A stretch of 64,000 nucleotides of DNA from Pyrrhosoma nymphula (lineage: Eukaryota > Arthropoda > Insecta > Odonata > Coenagrionidae). The stretch lies in the NCBI GenBank assembly GCA_963573305.1, contig OY754327.1, forward strand, positions 178,196,386-178,260,385, written 5' to 3'. Shown here one piece after another: positions 45,050 to 55,628 of this stretch; the stretch's first letter is position 1, and each line of letters starts with the position of its first letter. Both the position numbers and the translations under genes were made by a program. The notes under the pieces were generated by a model. That model worked only from the letters and a program-made list of their open reading frames with translations, was not told the origin of the DNA and did no database searches.

Positions 45050-45746
45050 TTTTACCCCTTCTATCTATCTTATATTTCTTTCTATATGTACCGTATTTTA
45101 ATTTGGGTATTTGTATGTTATAATTTATAATTATGTATTTGATTGGAAACTTGTTGAAATGTTTTCATTGTGAATTTATGTACTTTTTATTACTGAACAT
45201 TGGTTCCTTCTGATATTTATTTGATATAACATGTTGGTATTTTTGTATTTTTCTTTCTTACTGTATATTGTAATTTATCTCAGTGCATTGATGTTCAACT
45301 TTGTTTTAATATACATTTTACTGCAACATTCTTTCTTGTATTTTGGTGCTATCGCCCGTAAATAAGGATTATTAAAATCTCCTTGATTTCAAATTGTTTT
45401 TTGCTTTTTATCTCTTCTATCTATTTTATATTTCTTTTCCATATTTGCTGTATTTTAATTTGGATATTTGCATGTTATAACTTGTATGTATAATGATGTA
45501 TTTGATTGGAAACTTGCTGAAATGTTTTATTTGTGAATTTATGTACTTTTCATTACTGAACATTGGTTCCTTCTGATATTCATTTGATATATCATAATGG
45601 TCATTTTGTTTTTTCTTTCTTATTGTATATTGCAATTACATCTCAGTGCATTGATGTTCAACTTTGTTTTAATTTTTATATTTCACTGCAACATTCTTGT
45701 ATTTTGGTGCTGTCGCCCGTAAATAAGGATAATTAAAATCTTGATT
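45050..45746 (+). repeat. ~355-bp tandem duplication in the element H 3' region
   Basis: Two head-to-tail units (about 45050-45394 and 45406-45746) that share long blocks such as GAACATTGGTTCCTTCTGAT and TGTCGCCCGTAAATAAGGAT, with moderate divergence and small indels. They lie just after the accessory gene and may be duplicated 3' UTR or polyadenylation sequence (several AATAA-type motifs). Confidence 0.9.
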
Positions 45747-46373
45747 TAATTTTTTTTCCTTTCCACATCTTCTTTATTGCCAGGGTGTACAGGTTATTTA
45801 ATAGTATGTTAGTTTTCCTGTCGTTCGATAATTATGGTTGGAAATAAGTTTTGTTTTGAGGTTTTTTCCATTGTTACTTGTTCCTGGATGGTGGTACTTT
45901 TCCATTGTCATTTGCTTTAACGAGGTAATTCATAATGGTCGCTTTTACTAAGGAAGTTTAAGATTGGGGGGGGTTGTTTACTAGAGCTGACGTAAGAGTT
46001 ACTTAATAATATTATTGTGAACATATATAGGTAGTCTGCAATATTGTAAATGGGTGATATCATTTACGGTGTTTATTTCTTGGGAAGACAAGCCGTGTTT
46101 ATGAGCTACCGCTATATCGAAACCTTGCAATGATCGATACTCGGCATATCGATATATATCGAATCCTTAAATCGATTTTCGTTCCGCAATTTGCCACTAG
46201 GCGGCGTCAATATTCACTTGGGATACCTTTTCCGTTAGATACCGGCGGTAGATCCGTATTTTTTCCCTTTGTTATCCCCTTCTCTTTCTCATGCACGGAT
46301 ATGTTACGCGTTGCGGGAAATAATATCCGTTGTATAATGGTGTAATTTCATGATATGAGCGGGATATACAACC
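45747..46373. other. element H right subterminal region, no gene
   Basis: Noncoding sequence up to the right inverted repeat. Short motifs ATATCGA (46110-46165) and ACGGATATGTT (46295-46305) recur; the latter mirrors a motif near the left end. Such subterminal repeats bind transposase in the CMC group. Confidence 0.45.
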
Positions 46374-46391
46374 CCTTGTGCTAGCTGGGTA
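46374..46391 (-). repeat. element H right terminal inverted repeat
   Basis: CCTTGTGCTAGCTGGGTA on the plus strand, the exact complement of 39228-39245. Beyond the 18 bp the two ends diverge. Confidence 0.9.
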
Positions 46392-47801
46392 GTCAACAAT
46401 GTATTTCATTATTTCAAGAGGTTTCTCTATGCGACTAAAGCAAAAGCTAAATTAATAAATAAAGCTCATTTCCGTTACACCAAGTTTACTTTGTAAATGG
46501 GTTTTTTTCCCGTCAGTAAATTTATTATTAAAGGTTTCTCGGCGGACGTCGTCTGCAGAGAAGCTGCTTACGGCGAACCACCTAGCGGCAGTTTACATAG
46601 TTGCATACGTACCTCTGACGTCACACGTAGGATTAACCAGCATGCAATACTTCGTCGTCGCGTTTTTGCGCCATTGAATTATTTCACTTTTTAATTTATA
46701 AGAAAAAATACTTAACGCCATTTTTAAATCGAACAGCTTCAAATACGTACTACAGGGGTTATAAACTTCAGATCTAGGTAATTAAAAAAATAGGAAACCA
46801 CTGTTTTTTTTTAATTTTTGGTATGCAATTATATGTGCAGACATCTTGCTTTTTTATGCTTGATGTAAGTCACGTAACGCATAATACTTCAAACGATGAA
46901 AACATACCTACAACTGAAACACATGCAGATGCGTACCTACCGGTTTCCCCGCCAATCTAAAAAGGTTCAGTGCCGAGCATCCAGGAATTTTGAAAGGAAA
47001 ACGATCTTTGCAATAGTCTACCCACATTTCATTAAGATCCTAAACACAATTTTTTTATCTTTGATTGGAATGTTACTTCTGACAATAACGTCACCAAGAC
47101 GTTGCGACAAGGGCCCGCTCACTCAAATTTGATCAAATATAGAAAATATTTTCGTCCTCGCTGGTTGTGACCACGATCGGGATAACGATCAAAATTGACG
47201 TCATTCAAGTTGATATCACCGAGGTTGCCAATATATAATAAGGAATGTTTTTAATATTTTTGGAGATCTTTGCTCCTATAGTTTTCCAACTTTTATTATT
47301 GCGTTAATTATTATTTATTAATTAATATTGATGTTTAATGTATGGAGGTACCTATATAACTACTCATCATGGTCGTTCCACTATGAAGACTCATTTACAT
47401 TACCTCACATGCATGTTTACAGATTCCGAGACTGAATAGTTCTTTCCCTTCAAATTTATAGTGGCTACCCAGATATACATAATCCTTCATAAGCTATAGC
47501 CATAACTGGGTAGCATGGCTAAAATGGAACAAAATTTTGGTGCGATGGAAAGTACCAGCTGTTTATTGTCAAATAAAACATTTAACATTTTAATACTTAT
47601 TGCACGTTTCCACCGGTTATGCTTTATAGTCAAAATAAGTGGCAGATATATGGATTTTGTCAAGGGGCCTTGGCATTATGCATGTTATAGAAGTTTGCTT
47701 ATTTCTACAATATACATACTAATTGGGGATCATACCTAACAAAGTAGTAAATTACTTATTTAATTTCCAGATCAATCATCATATCAAAGGATAGCATTTG
47801 A
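46392..47801. other. no gene; possible left end of element I near 47466
   Basis: AT-rich spacer. GCTACCCAG (47464-47472) and CTGGGTAGC (47506-47514) form a short inverted pair that carries the TACCCAG core of this transposon family, so the left end of element I may lie here. No coding sequence is supported. Confidence 0.4.
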
Positions 47802-49862
47802 CAATGCCAAAATTTCAGTTCAACAGTATTGATTGTGTCTCAGAGAGACATAAACGGCGATTAAAACGTTCTTCATCAAACAATGATTCCATAGTTTTTG
47901 CCTCCGATTCTATGTAAGAAATAGAGGGAAGTAGTACTTTTGCCTCTACGAGAACATCAGAACAAGCCATGCCTTCATCTGTAGCTGCCACAAGTCTGAA
48001 TGCTTTAGCCACAGAAAAAGAAAATACGTGGCTTCATCATGATGCTGATGACGTTCAAGTAGAAGAAGTAGAACTCTTAAAACCTCTATCTGAATCTGAG
48101 GAGAAAGAAGGCACAATGGACTTCTATTTGAGAGCTTTCCAAAAGGAATTGGCTAACTGGGCAAATGACATACCTCATAGTAGAGTAAATGATCTCCTGG
48201 TGCTACTGAAATCCTGCCCTACCTTAAGGGAATTACCTTCAGATTGTCGAAATTTACTTAAGACACCACGACGCACAGATAAGGTGGAAATGGGTAGTGG
48301 ATTTTATGCTCATTTAGGTTTGGAATGTCAATTAATGGAATTTTTATGAATGGTTGTACGGAAGTTGGTAGCATTACCCTTCAGATAAATATAGATGGCC
48401 TTCCTATTTCCAAGAGCAGCAGAAGTCAGGTATGGCCCATTTTAGTAGCCTTTGTAGAATTCCCTGAAATTGACCCTTTTCCTGAAGGCATTTACCATGG
48501 AAGTGAAAAACCAGCCAGTTGTGAGGATTTTCTGCAAACATTTGTGAGAGAATTGCAGAGTAATACGGTGACAGGAATAGATATCAATGGCAAGGTTATT
48601 ACCGTATCAATTCAATCATTTGTGTATGATGCTCCAGCCCGTGCATTTGTGTTGCAAGCAATGGGACACACGGCATATAATAGTTGTTCAAAATGTACCG
48701 TTGAGGGAGAATTCATTAAGAACAGAGTTTCTTTTTTAGACTGCCACAGTAATCTGAGAACTAATGAAAGTTTTAGACAAAAAAGGGATGAGCACTACCA
48801 CATCGGTACAACACCTCTTTTAATGATTCCAAACCTGGACATGATAAATGCTATCCCCTTGGACTACATGCACCTTATCTGTTTAGGTGTGATGAGGAAA
48901 ATTTTGCTTGCATTCAATTAGGGGAAATATTCTGTTGGTCTCTCTTTTCAAAATATTAATCGCTTAAGTATGAAATTAGAGCATATAGTTCCTTTCATCC
49001 CTATAGAATTTGTTCGTTAACCTAGATCACTGAAGGAATTATTACGCTGGAAGGCCACTGAATTTAGACAGTTCTTTTTATATACTGGCCCAATAGTTCT
49101 AAAAGACCAAGTGAGTAACACAGTATATCAACATCTCTTGTGTTTACATGCTGCTACCAGAATTCTGACTAGTAAGAAGTTAATGCTTGAGCATGCTAAC
49201 TACGTAGAAGAACTTCTGCTATACTTTGTGAAGAACTTTCATGCACTGTATGGAGAGGAAAGCATATCCCACAATGTAAACAACTTACTACACATACCAT
49301 CTGATGCTAAGTACTTAGGACCACTTGATACGTTCAGTGCATTTAAAAATGAAAACAAATTGCAAGGTATTAAAAAGCTATTTAGGAAACCAGATAGACC
49401 ACTGCAGCAATTATGTCGTCGGTTTGAAAAACAATCATTCTCACGCAAACAGAAAAAAATGTCAAAAACTAATTATGTGGAGGGTGCAGTTATTACTAGA
49501 TGTTTGCAATATCATTTGCCTATGGGTTTTTCAGAACCGGCATACTCATATTTAAAACTTAAGGGTTTAAAAATAACTGCTTAATCACCAAATGATTGTG
49601 TCGTCATGAAGTCAGGAGAAATAGTTCTTTTTATTGGAACATTTCTTGGAAATTTGGCAATTCAGGGGCAAAAGTTCGAAACTGTAGAAAATGTTTTCCA
49701 AGGCCTTGGGACTCAGTAAAAATTAATATCTACTTAGGGTCAACCCAGTCAAATATTACCAATTGGTCTGTCTTTGATATAAACTCCAAAGCAATGAGGG
49801 TGCCTATGACTCCTAGAGGAGATGTCTACTTTGTGGCTGAATTACAGAGCCACCTTGATTAA
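47802..49862 (+). pseudogene. element I Tnp2-like transposase
   Basis: Starts MPKFQFNSIDCVSERHKRR. Conserved blocks align with the H protein: NIDGLPISKSSRSQVWPILV, YDAPARAFVLQAMGHTAYNS, HYHIGTTPLLMIPNLD, LDYMHLICLGVMRKILLAF and LRWKATEFRQFFLYTGP. Lesions: a TAA near 47918, a frameshift near 48330, stops at 48919 and 49018, one at 49582-49584 and further breaks to 49862. It is clearly diverged from H, so the G/H/I family is not one recent duplication. Non-functional. Confidence 0.85.
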
Positions 49863-49984
49863 ATGTGTCACAGAAGTTGGTGTGAAGATGTAAGTATTCA
49901 AAATTCCCTGGTTAACCATTCTTCTTCCTTGAAGCTCATATACCATTTTTTTTCCAAATAATATTTCAAAGACGTGATTAGTAG

Positions 49985-52075
49985 CAGAGTTGGCAGAAGA
50001 TGATGGTTCTATATTCAACGCAGTGCCTGAAGGATGGTTAAGGGTGTGGCGGCCGGATTTGGCTGCGCGGTTGTTTCCCGAAGTTGCCGTTCCGACCGCC
50101 AGGAGTCGGTTGATGCTCCGTGGCCGGGGCGCGCCGGCCGGTCGCCGTGAGTCGCCTGCGTTCACTGAAAGAAGCTAGCCGGTCCGGATCCTCACATCCA
50201 TCGCCTTCAAGCCACTTCACCATACATTGCATGTCGCCCAGTATAACTTGTACTACGTGGAATCACTATTAAACCTTCTCGTTATTCAACGTATTCTTTC
50301 ATTACAATTAGCATTCACGCTAAAAGGGAGATGGGGAGATTAACATTGTCCTTTGGCCTCCAATTAAGACCTTAAACGTCATGGATGCATTCAGAAGGCA
50401 AGTCACACCCGAAGATTCATGGCTGGAGACACTAACACTGGATATATCACCTTATGTTAGTAAGTGATATTACAATACTATGCAACATATTTTTAATGAA
50501 GATTTCCACGTTCATTCACTGGTGCACTTGGCTTTTCCACTCTTTACATGTTTAAATTTGAATTTATGTAAAGATTACTAAATGAAAATTTTACTCGTGT
50601 TTCCTTAGTATGAAAAGTGATAGTTAATTATACAAATTTGTTCCACGAAAATCAATTGAAGTGATCACATTTGAGTGCAGTAATATATTTCTCTTCCGTG
50701 TTTGTGATTCAGGTGATTTCCAGCAAGCATTAAATCTTGAAAGTTTGGCCATAAGGTTCAAATCATGCCAGAAAGCATACAAAGTGTTCAATGATACCAT
50801 ACACAGGCAAGGCAGAGTGAGAATCCCTGCAAAAACAAAATTACCGGGTGAGGTGAACACTGAGGATGAAACTCTTCCTTGCCAAACAAAAGAATTACCC
50901 CTCCTCCCCCCTCCGTCCATGACAACAGAGGAGAGAATGGAAACAGAACCAGCGCCTTTGTGGCAAACGGAACGAAGTAAGAATGTACTGACATGTTATT
51001 AGTAATGTTGTGAGCCATATAGGAAACTGAATTTGGTGCTAATACATCTCTATAGGATGATGATTGTGAAAAAGTATTTCTGAATTTTAATGGGAAATTT
51101 TTTTGAATGCAAGGGTATATGATAGTATCAATTAAATTTTCATTTCTTCCAGGTATGGAGATTAATTAAGTCACAACTGTTTTGCCCCCAGATGAAGAGA
51201 GTGAGTATTAATGAAATTACAAAGCTGAGTTTTTTCTTACTATTATCCATTGCATCACTTAAAAATGTAAAATTTTCTCAAATATCATCCTTCAATTTAG
51301 AAAGCTGTATTCTTGCTTATGATTACAAGTGACATTGGTTTTCAGGCATAAAACAGAACGATGTAAATAGTAGGCTACGCCATTTGGAAAAAGACATGGC
51401 AGCCATAAAAGAAGATGTTGCTTAAATTAAGGAAAACACTAGGCTGATTTTAGAGCAGCTAATGAATAGAAAATGGAATGAGAGAAATGGGCAAATGGGC
51501 TACGAACCCCCAATATAACTGCCAGCACAATCGAAGGAGCAGCTCCTTGAATTAGAAGATTTATTGAAATGCAACCAAGACTTTGGGGAATATTTGGTCA
51601 GTTGCCTACTTTTTATGTTATTGCATAAGTTGGAAGAGATTTACTTACCTTGAAGAAGATATATTTGTTATCCCTAGATAACTGATGGTTATTTTTTACA
51701 GATGAACATGATGGTAGAATTTCATATGAAAGACCTTGGTCAATTTATACGAAAATATTTGACCAAATTAATGACGAATTATGTGGCAATGAATTATACA
51801 TGACTGGTGACAGCAGACAACAGAAATAATTCTATCAAAAGTCTAAAAAACATCATCGCCACATTGACAGGTATTTAATGAATTTTTGAATAATTTTCAA
51901 ATGGATTTGAAATTGATTTCAAATTTTCACCTGGTGGTATCATTATCTTCTTATTTCTATACCAATGCAGTGTCGGCAAGGAAAAAGGGGCTATATGAAG
52001 GCAAGTTATTTGTCCGAGAGATTTAGAACTGGCTGTACCAGAGCAGGAGGAGGAAGGAGCAGTAATACCCCTGGC
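49985..52075 (+). pseudogene. element I accessory gene with DUF4806-like domain
   Basis: The proposed first exon starts at about 49985 (VAELAEDDGSIFNAVPEGWL), is interrupted by an insertion at 50045-50323, and resumes with LWPPIKTLNVMDAFRRQ to a GT donor near 50461. Later exons: 50713-50976 (DFQQALNLESLAIRFKS ...), 51345-51596 (coiled-coil-like DMAAIKEDV, then LPAQSKEQLLELEDLLKCNQ), 51703-51870 (HMKDLGQFIRKYLTKLM) and 51968-52075 (FVREI, stop, NWLYQSRRRKEQ). The LELEDLL ... LGQFIRKYLTKL series is a good DUF4806-like match. Several stops break it. Same gene order as in G and H. Confidence 0.7.
50045..50323. mobile_element. 279-bp GC-rich insertion in the element I accessory exon
   Basis: Flanked by AAGGG at 50040-50044 and 50324-50328. 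Its left half is strikingly GC-rich for this region. Removing it rejoins two halves of an exon that is continuous in elements G and H. It starts TGTGG, so a small solo LTR is possible, although it does not end CA. A SINE is another option. No coding sequence. Confidence 0.65.
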
Positions 52076-52203
52076 AGAAAAGGATTGTGAGGACAGAAAT
52101 GATTGCAAGGACAAGGACAGAGGCTGTTATGGTACATGATGAGTACATGATGTACACTGAGTACCCAGACTGCACTGGGTGTAAAATAATGTTTGTTATA
52201 CGT

Positions 52204-52561
52204 AATATTGTTTGTAATACGTAATAGTTTCAAAAGTAGAGAAGCCATGTAAAAAATCCAAATATCACTAAGAAAAAAGTTTTTCACTTTCGGTATAACA
52301 TGAAATTGCCTCAGTTATAATGCTATCATGAAAAACTAAAGACATGTATACTATTTTGTTCGACAAACATGAGCTTTCGTCCCACCAGGTTAAATGATTT
52401 CTTCGCCCATTTTAAACTACCGCATCACCATCACGTCACTTTTCATGCTAACTTTGTACATTTTTATTTATTATAAATGTGTCATTTAACCGATTTCTCT
52501 ACACATGGAAAGATCTCAAACCTGTTGTGCTTATTTTCCTCAACCCGGGAGTTTTCCGCAC
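52204..52561 (+). repeat. ~360-bp dispersed repeat, copy 2
   Basis: Near-identical to 3926-4291. Its right end falls inside a hairpin (CGGGAGTTTT, six bases, AAAACTCCCG; 52546-52571) that is only half present in copy 1. The CR1-like LINE remnant follows directly. Confidence 0.85.
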
Positions 52562-53540
52562 AAAACTCCCGGATATACCTCCCCTACGCAAAAAATCGCC
52601 CTGGGTGTTCCACAGGGATCCATATTAGGACCACTTCTCTTCCTGATATACATAAATGATTTCCCTCTGGCCGTCAGCAATATAAATGGCCTCACCCCTA
52701 TCATTTATGCCGATGACACAAATGTCATTATATCTAACCCAACATATCCCAACCTTATTAAAAAAGCAAACAGTGCCACAGAAAATATTAGGAACTGGTG
52801 TCAAGATAATGGACTACAAATAAATGCAAATAAAACCCAAATGCCAAAATTTTCCCATTGCAATAATGTAAAACAGAGCTGTTTAGTCAAAGTATGTAAC
52901 CAGTCTATTATGCAAACCACTCAAGTAAAATTCCTTGGGATACACATGACTGCTAATATGACATGGGAAAAGCAGGTTGAGTAACAATCAGCAAGTTAAA
53001 TTCAAGCTGCTATCCATTCAGACAACTGAGTTACACAACAGCCATTGATTTCCTATTAAAACTATATTATGCTGAATTACATACTAGGGTGTTGCAAAGT
53101 ATACTGTTCTGGGAGCATCCCATCACCTTTACGAAATATTTATCATGCAAAAACGAATAATTAGAATTATCACTTTCCATTGAATAAAATCGACCTCCAA
53201 GACGATTTTCCAATCCTTAAAAGTCCTTCCACTCCCATGCATATATTTATACCAACTCATTTTACATGTGAAAAAAAACTTGCTTCAGTTCTCCACAAAT
53301 TCTGATCTTCATGATTATGACACAAGAAGAGAAAACGATCTTCATTGTTTCTCTCTAAGAACCGAAAGGTTGAAATGTGGACCACAGGAAATGGGAATTA
53401 GAGTATATAATAAATTGCCTGTTGAACTAAAAAAATTACTAAGTACCAGCCTCCTCAAGGCTAAACTGAAAGAGTTTTTACTTAGAAAAATTGTTTACTC
53501 TGTCACGGAGGACGAGAAAAAACTTAAATGTTTTGTGTGA
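52562..53540 (+). pseudogene. CR1-like LINE ORF2, RT and C-terminus (composite repeat, copy 2)
   Basis: 5'-truncated at the RT. Visible: LGVPQGSILGPLLFLIYIND, YADDTN (catalytic box, about 52705-52725), the thumb, and GIRVYNKLPVELKK with KCFV at the end. The frame from 52505 to 52984 is open; later parts shift frame and carry stops. It resembles the CR1-like LINE at the right edge of the window but is a different copy. Ends about 50 bp before gypsy A gag. The part from 52938 on is duplicated at 27289. Confidence 0.85.
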
Positions 53541-53592
53541 AGTAATTTTATACGTCTTCCATTGTGAACGTACACGTTGGCACGCAACCAAG

Positions 53593-54479
53593 ATGAGTGA
53601 TCCAGTAGGAAGTTGTGTGAAAGTTTTCGGGAATATCGGGACTATGCCCGAATTCGATACAAAGGGTGATTGGAATATGTATCATGAACGCTTGGAAATG
53701 TATTTTCTCGCCAATGATATTGAGAAGGAGCGTAAAGTGGCGGTGTTGTTGACAGTTATTGGTTAGGAGGCTTTCAGAACGGTAAGTAACTTATGTGATC
53801 CAGTATCTCCAACAACAAAAACTTATGAGCAGTTATGTTCGATTTTGAAAAATAAGTTTTCACCGTTTGTGTCGGTTTTTCGTAAACGGATAAAGTTTTA
53901 CAAACTACAACAAAATTCACCAGAGTCGGTCGTGGGGTGGTTTGTACGTTTAACACAACAGGCAATGGACTGAAAATTATGAAACGAGCTACATAACATT
54001 TTAAAGGATAAATTCATTTCTGGATTTATACCTGGACCTATTCTGGACAGAATTTGCGAGGAAGATGAAACTAAAACTCTACAACAAATCATAGACATCG
54101 CTGTAAAGAAGGAAGGCAGTATGAAAGGGTGAAAATCAAAAACTTTTGTTAACAAACTTTCGGAAGGTAGGGTAACTACGTTAGGTTCTGTGGAGAAAAA
54201 TGAAGCTGGGGTACAAGTCAGAGGTAATAATTCTTCAAAAAAACTGGTGAAATTTGCTAGGGTTTGTTATGCTTATGGAGAAGCTAATCATGATTTTGTA
54301 AAATGTAAGTATAAGGCATATAAATGTAAGAAGTGTGGTAAAATAGGTCACTTGGCTAAGGCTTGTAGGGTGACTTATGGTAAAGCTACTAATTTCGTTA
54401 ATTCTAAACAGACATCAGCAAATTCAAATATTGAGGAATTTTCAACCAGTGTTGAATTATTTAATGTAAATAACGTGAA
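53593..54479 (+). pseudogene. gypsy A gag, copy 2
   Basis: Same Gag as at 27946, starting ATG 53593. It has an early TAG near 53764 and frameshifts. The first Cys of the proximal zinc knuckle region is retained but the second is Tyr (CYAYGEANHDFVKC), while the second knuckle (CKKCGKIGHLAKAC) is intact. The uninterrupted run through AATTTCGTTAATTC shows the target site that LINE F used in copy 1. Gypsy B interrupts it at 54479. Confidence 0.87.
54475..54479 (+). repeat. 5-bp target duplication of gypsy B, left
   Basis: GTGAA, repeated at 58938-58942 after the 3' LTR. Confidence 0.9.
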
Positions 54480-54653
54480 TGTTATATATGTGAAAAGATT
54501 GTCTGCTTAGTGTGTGTTTTGTCATGGGATAGTGGTGCCCTCTGGTAGGAGAACGGGCGGTGTTTTTGTAAACGTGTTAAATAAAACCCTGATTTAAACC
54601 AGAGCCAACCCGAGGTAGTTATTATTAAGAGGGTTGTTCCTGAGGACACAACA
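54480..54653 (+). repeat. gypsy B 5' LTR
   Basis: 174 bp, TGTTATATATGTG to GACACAACA. About 35 bp shorter than the 3' LTR because of a deletion in its middle. Directly after it comes TATTGGCGACGAGGA, a typical primer-binding-site region of Ty3/gypsy elements. Confidence 0.93.
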
Positions 54654-54719
54654 TATTGGCGACGAGGATTGAAAAAGGACTACAGGCGTGAAAGAAGATT
54701 TGTGTTACGGACATCAAAA

Positions 54720-55628
54720 TGGCAACGGTCTGAAGTATGAAACCGTTTGAACCGGACAAAAATGTACCGTGGGCACGCTATATCAGTCGGTTGCGGTTCT
54801 ACTTGGAAGCGAACAACATTGTAGACGACGGAAAAAAGGGAGCAGTGTTTTTAAGCATTGTGGGTCCTTCGATTTTTGACATTTTAGAGACTCTAGTGGC
54901 GCCAAGACCCCTCGTGGATTTTTCGTTTGACGAACTAGTAAAAAAAAGTGTCCGACCACTTAGATCCTCCACCAACACGTGTGATCTCGCGGTACCATTT
55001 CCACTCATGGAAACAGGCCTTGGGAGAAGGAATTGCGATGTTTGTGAAGGAGTTGCGGAGATTAGCGGCCCCTTGCCAGTTCCAGGATCTGGAAGAAGCG
55101 CTCCTGGACAGGTTGCTTCTGGGAGTCCGGGAAGAAGCTATCCAACAGGCGCTGATGGCGCAAGCCGCCACTACAGAATTAAAGCTGAGCGACGCTTTGT
55201 CCAAAGCACTCGCAATGGAGTCAGCCCGGGAAAATAGCTGCGTACTCAGAAAAGAAACAGCTGCGGACGCTAATAAGGTATCTTCAGCGCCGCGGATGGG
55301 GAAGGAACATTGGTATCGGAGCGAAGCCTCGAAGACTTCGGGAAGACAACTACCAGAGTGTTACAGATGCGGTGGCCCTCATTTGCCGGATGGTTGCCGT
55401 TTCGCGAAGGAATCATGCCGTTTTTGTAAGAAGGTGGGACACATTGAGCGTGTATGCTTAAAGAAAAAAAGTTATCAGAAAGGCGTGAAAGTGGGCAGAC
55501 CTCAAACGCAACACGCCGTGGAACAAGGTACACAAGGTTGTTATGGAGAAGAGGATGAAGGTGAGCTTATGGATATGTATCAGCTGAAGTCGGGGACAGT
55601 CGCCCCATTAAGGTACAGGTCCGGCTAA
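54720..55628 (+). pseudogene. gypsy B gag
   Basis: The ATG at 54720 is followed four codons later by a TGA, then a continuous Gag (FEPDKNVPWARYISRLRFYL). A frameshift near 54945 moves to the frame that runs to 55628. The capsid-like part is Leu/Ala-rich. Two knuckles stand near the end: CYRCGGPHLPDGC, followed by CRFCKKVGHIERVC, the latter a standard CCHC. The structural protein of the virus-like particle; this copy cannot be made. Confidence 0.87.

Larger units (their letters stand above)
39228..46391 (+). mobile_element. element H: Tnp2-like DNA transposon with accessory gene
   Basis: 7,164 bp bounded by a perfect 18-bp inverted repeat. Contents: a ~1.8 kb leader without coding sequence, a Tnp2-like transposase (41073-43091), a six-exon accessory gene (43243-45024) and a 3' region with a ~355-bp tandem duplication. 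The layout, terminal and subterminal repeats and transposase motifs suggest the CMC (CACTA/Mirage/Chapaev) branch. The ends do not begin CACTA, however, so the superfamily is uncertain. Both genes carry lesions. The paralogues G and I lie on either side in the same orientation. Confidence 0.87.
47466..52180 (+). mobile_element. element I: decayed Tnp2-like DNA transposon (ends approximate)
   Basis: Contains a broken transposase (47802-49862) and then a broken accessory gene (about 49985-52075), the same order and orientation as G and H. TACCCAG-like motifs occur near both proposed ends (47466 and CACTGGGTGTA at 52170-52180), but they do not form a long inverted repeat. The boundaries are therefore estimates. 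Confidence 0.6.

Noticed and set aside
46497..47132. Open frames between elements H and I as candidate host genes
   Set aside because: Short, with no domain, no splice context and no similarity I recognise.
53546..53592. 5' LTR of gypsy A upstream of gag
   Set aside because: The space between the CR1-like 3' end and the gag ATG is under 60 bp; at most a worn primer-binding site remains.
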